Shown piece by piece: positions 63,846 through 64,000 of a stretch of DNA of 64,000 nucleotides; the first letter of the stretch is position 1; each line of letters opens with the position of its first letter. The translations under genes and the position numbers were made by a program. This DNA is from Acidobacteriaceae bacterium (GTDB lineage Bacteria; Acidobacteriota; Terriglobia; Terriglobales; Acidobacteriaceae), in assembly GCA_025350325.1 (NCBI GenBank), contig JANXYB010000132.1, forward strand, positions 28,525-92,524, given 5' to 3'. A model generated the notes under the pieces. It was not told the origin of the DNA, made no database searches, and was given only the letters and a program-made list of their open reading frames with translations.

Positions 63846-63896
63846 TCGGTCATGACACAAGTGTGACAATCCAACACGAATCCTTACCGTGGGTGA
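63846..63896 (-). repeat. Right 51-bp inverted repeat
   Basis: Inverted copy of 61814-61864 with two mismatches. On the + strand it ends CCTTACCGTGGGTGA. The last 104 bases of the window after it hold no recognisable feature. Confidence 0.85.
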
Positions 63897-64000
63897 CTTT
63901 CTGCCCACTGGATGCGGACCTCGGGCTCACGAAAGGAAGTTCGTTATGCCAGTCCGATGCCTCCCGTCCAATCCAAACCTCGATCATCTGCGGTATCAAG

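Larger units (their letters stand above)
61814..63896. mobile_element. 2.1-kb segment bounded by 51-bp inverted repeats with Tn3 transposase remnant
   Basis: Near-perfect inverted repeats at 61814-61864 and 63846-63896 enclose a truncated Tn3-family transposase end and an exported hypothetical gene. The transposase reads out toward the left repeat, as tnpA often does toward its terminal repeat. It therefore looks like a decayed or composite transposon without its own working transposase. I see no target-site duplication next to the repeats, so the exact ends are uncertain. Confidence 0.6.

Overview
The window is a 64-kb piece of a bacterial chromosome of moderately high GC, coding mostly on the + strand. 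Gene content and style suggest a member of the Acidobacteriota, class Terriglobia. This is inferred from the protein style (thrC-thrB next to trxA/lexA, a flgB-to-flgE flagellar block, many secreted Pro/Ala-rich hypotheticals); there is no rRNA or marker tree here to prove it. I found no tRNA, rRNA or CRISPR array.

Layout. 1-3.6 kb: end of thrC, coupled thrB, then trxA and divergent lexA around a shared hairpin terminator. 3.8-7.3 kb: a diguanylate-cyclase-like protein with a GGDQF site, an orphan OmpR-type response regulator, and a sigma54 activator without a DNA-binding domain. 7.3-18.3 kb: flagellar basal body/export/hook operon flgB-flgC-fliE-fliF-fliG-fliH-fliI-fliJ-fliK-flgD-flgE. The HTH-less activator directly upstream resembles FlgR of epsilonproteobacteria.

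19.1-37.3 kb is the unusual part: a co-directional, largely translationally coupled locus of 14 genes. It opens with a second sigma54-activator gene (variant L1 loop GAYTDA), a candidate -24/-12 promoter and a small winged-helix-like protein. It continues with a 1206-aa protein joining a PGRP-type amidase to two tandem V8/trypsin-like proteases, a possible lysozyme/chitosanase-fold protein, a Trypco2-like plus TIG-like protein, a subtilase, a possible ABBA-prenyltransferase-like protein, four paralogues of one unknown family (A) and two of another (B). None has an obvious signal peptide. I read it as an undescribed protease/peptidoglycan-hydrolase conflict or effector system.

37.4-61.6 kb is mostly housekeeping: M29 aminopeptidase, a very large GH13-family protein, an ABC exporter with its TetR regulator and operator, a Tat-type amidase, accA, a degenerate CPBP membrane protein, murQ with a penicillin-binding-like serine hydrolase and tandem palindromic operators, lepB, carA, a small exported protein, carB and a DapA-family aldolase. 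61.8-63.9 kb: a 2.1-kb segment bounded by near-perfect 51-bp inverted repeats, holding the C-terminal remnant of a Tn3-family transposase and an exported hypothetical protein.
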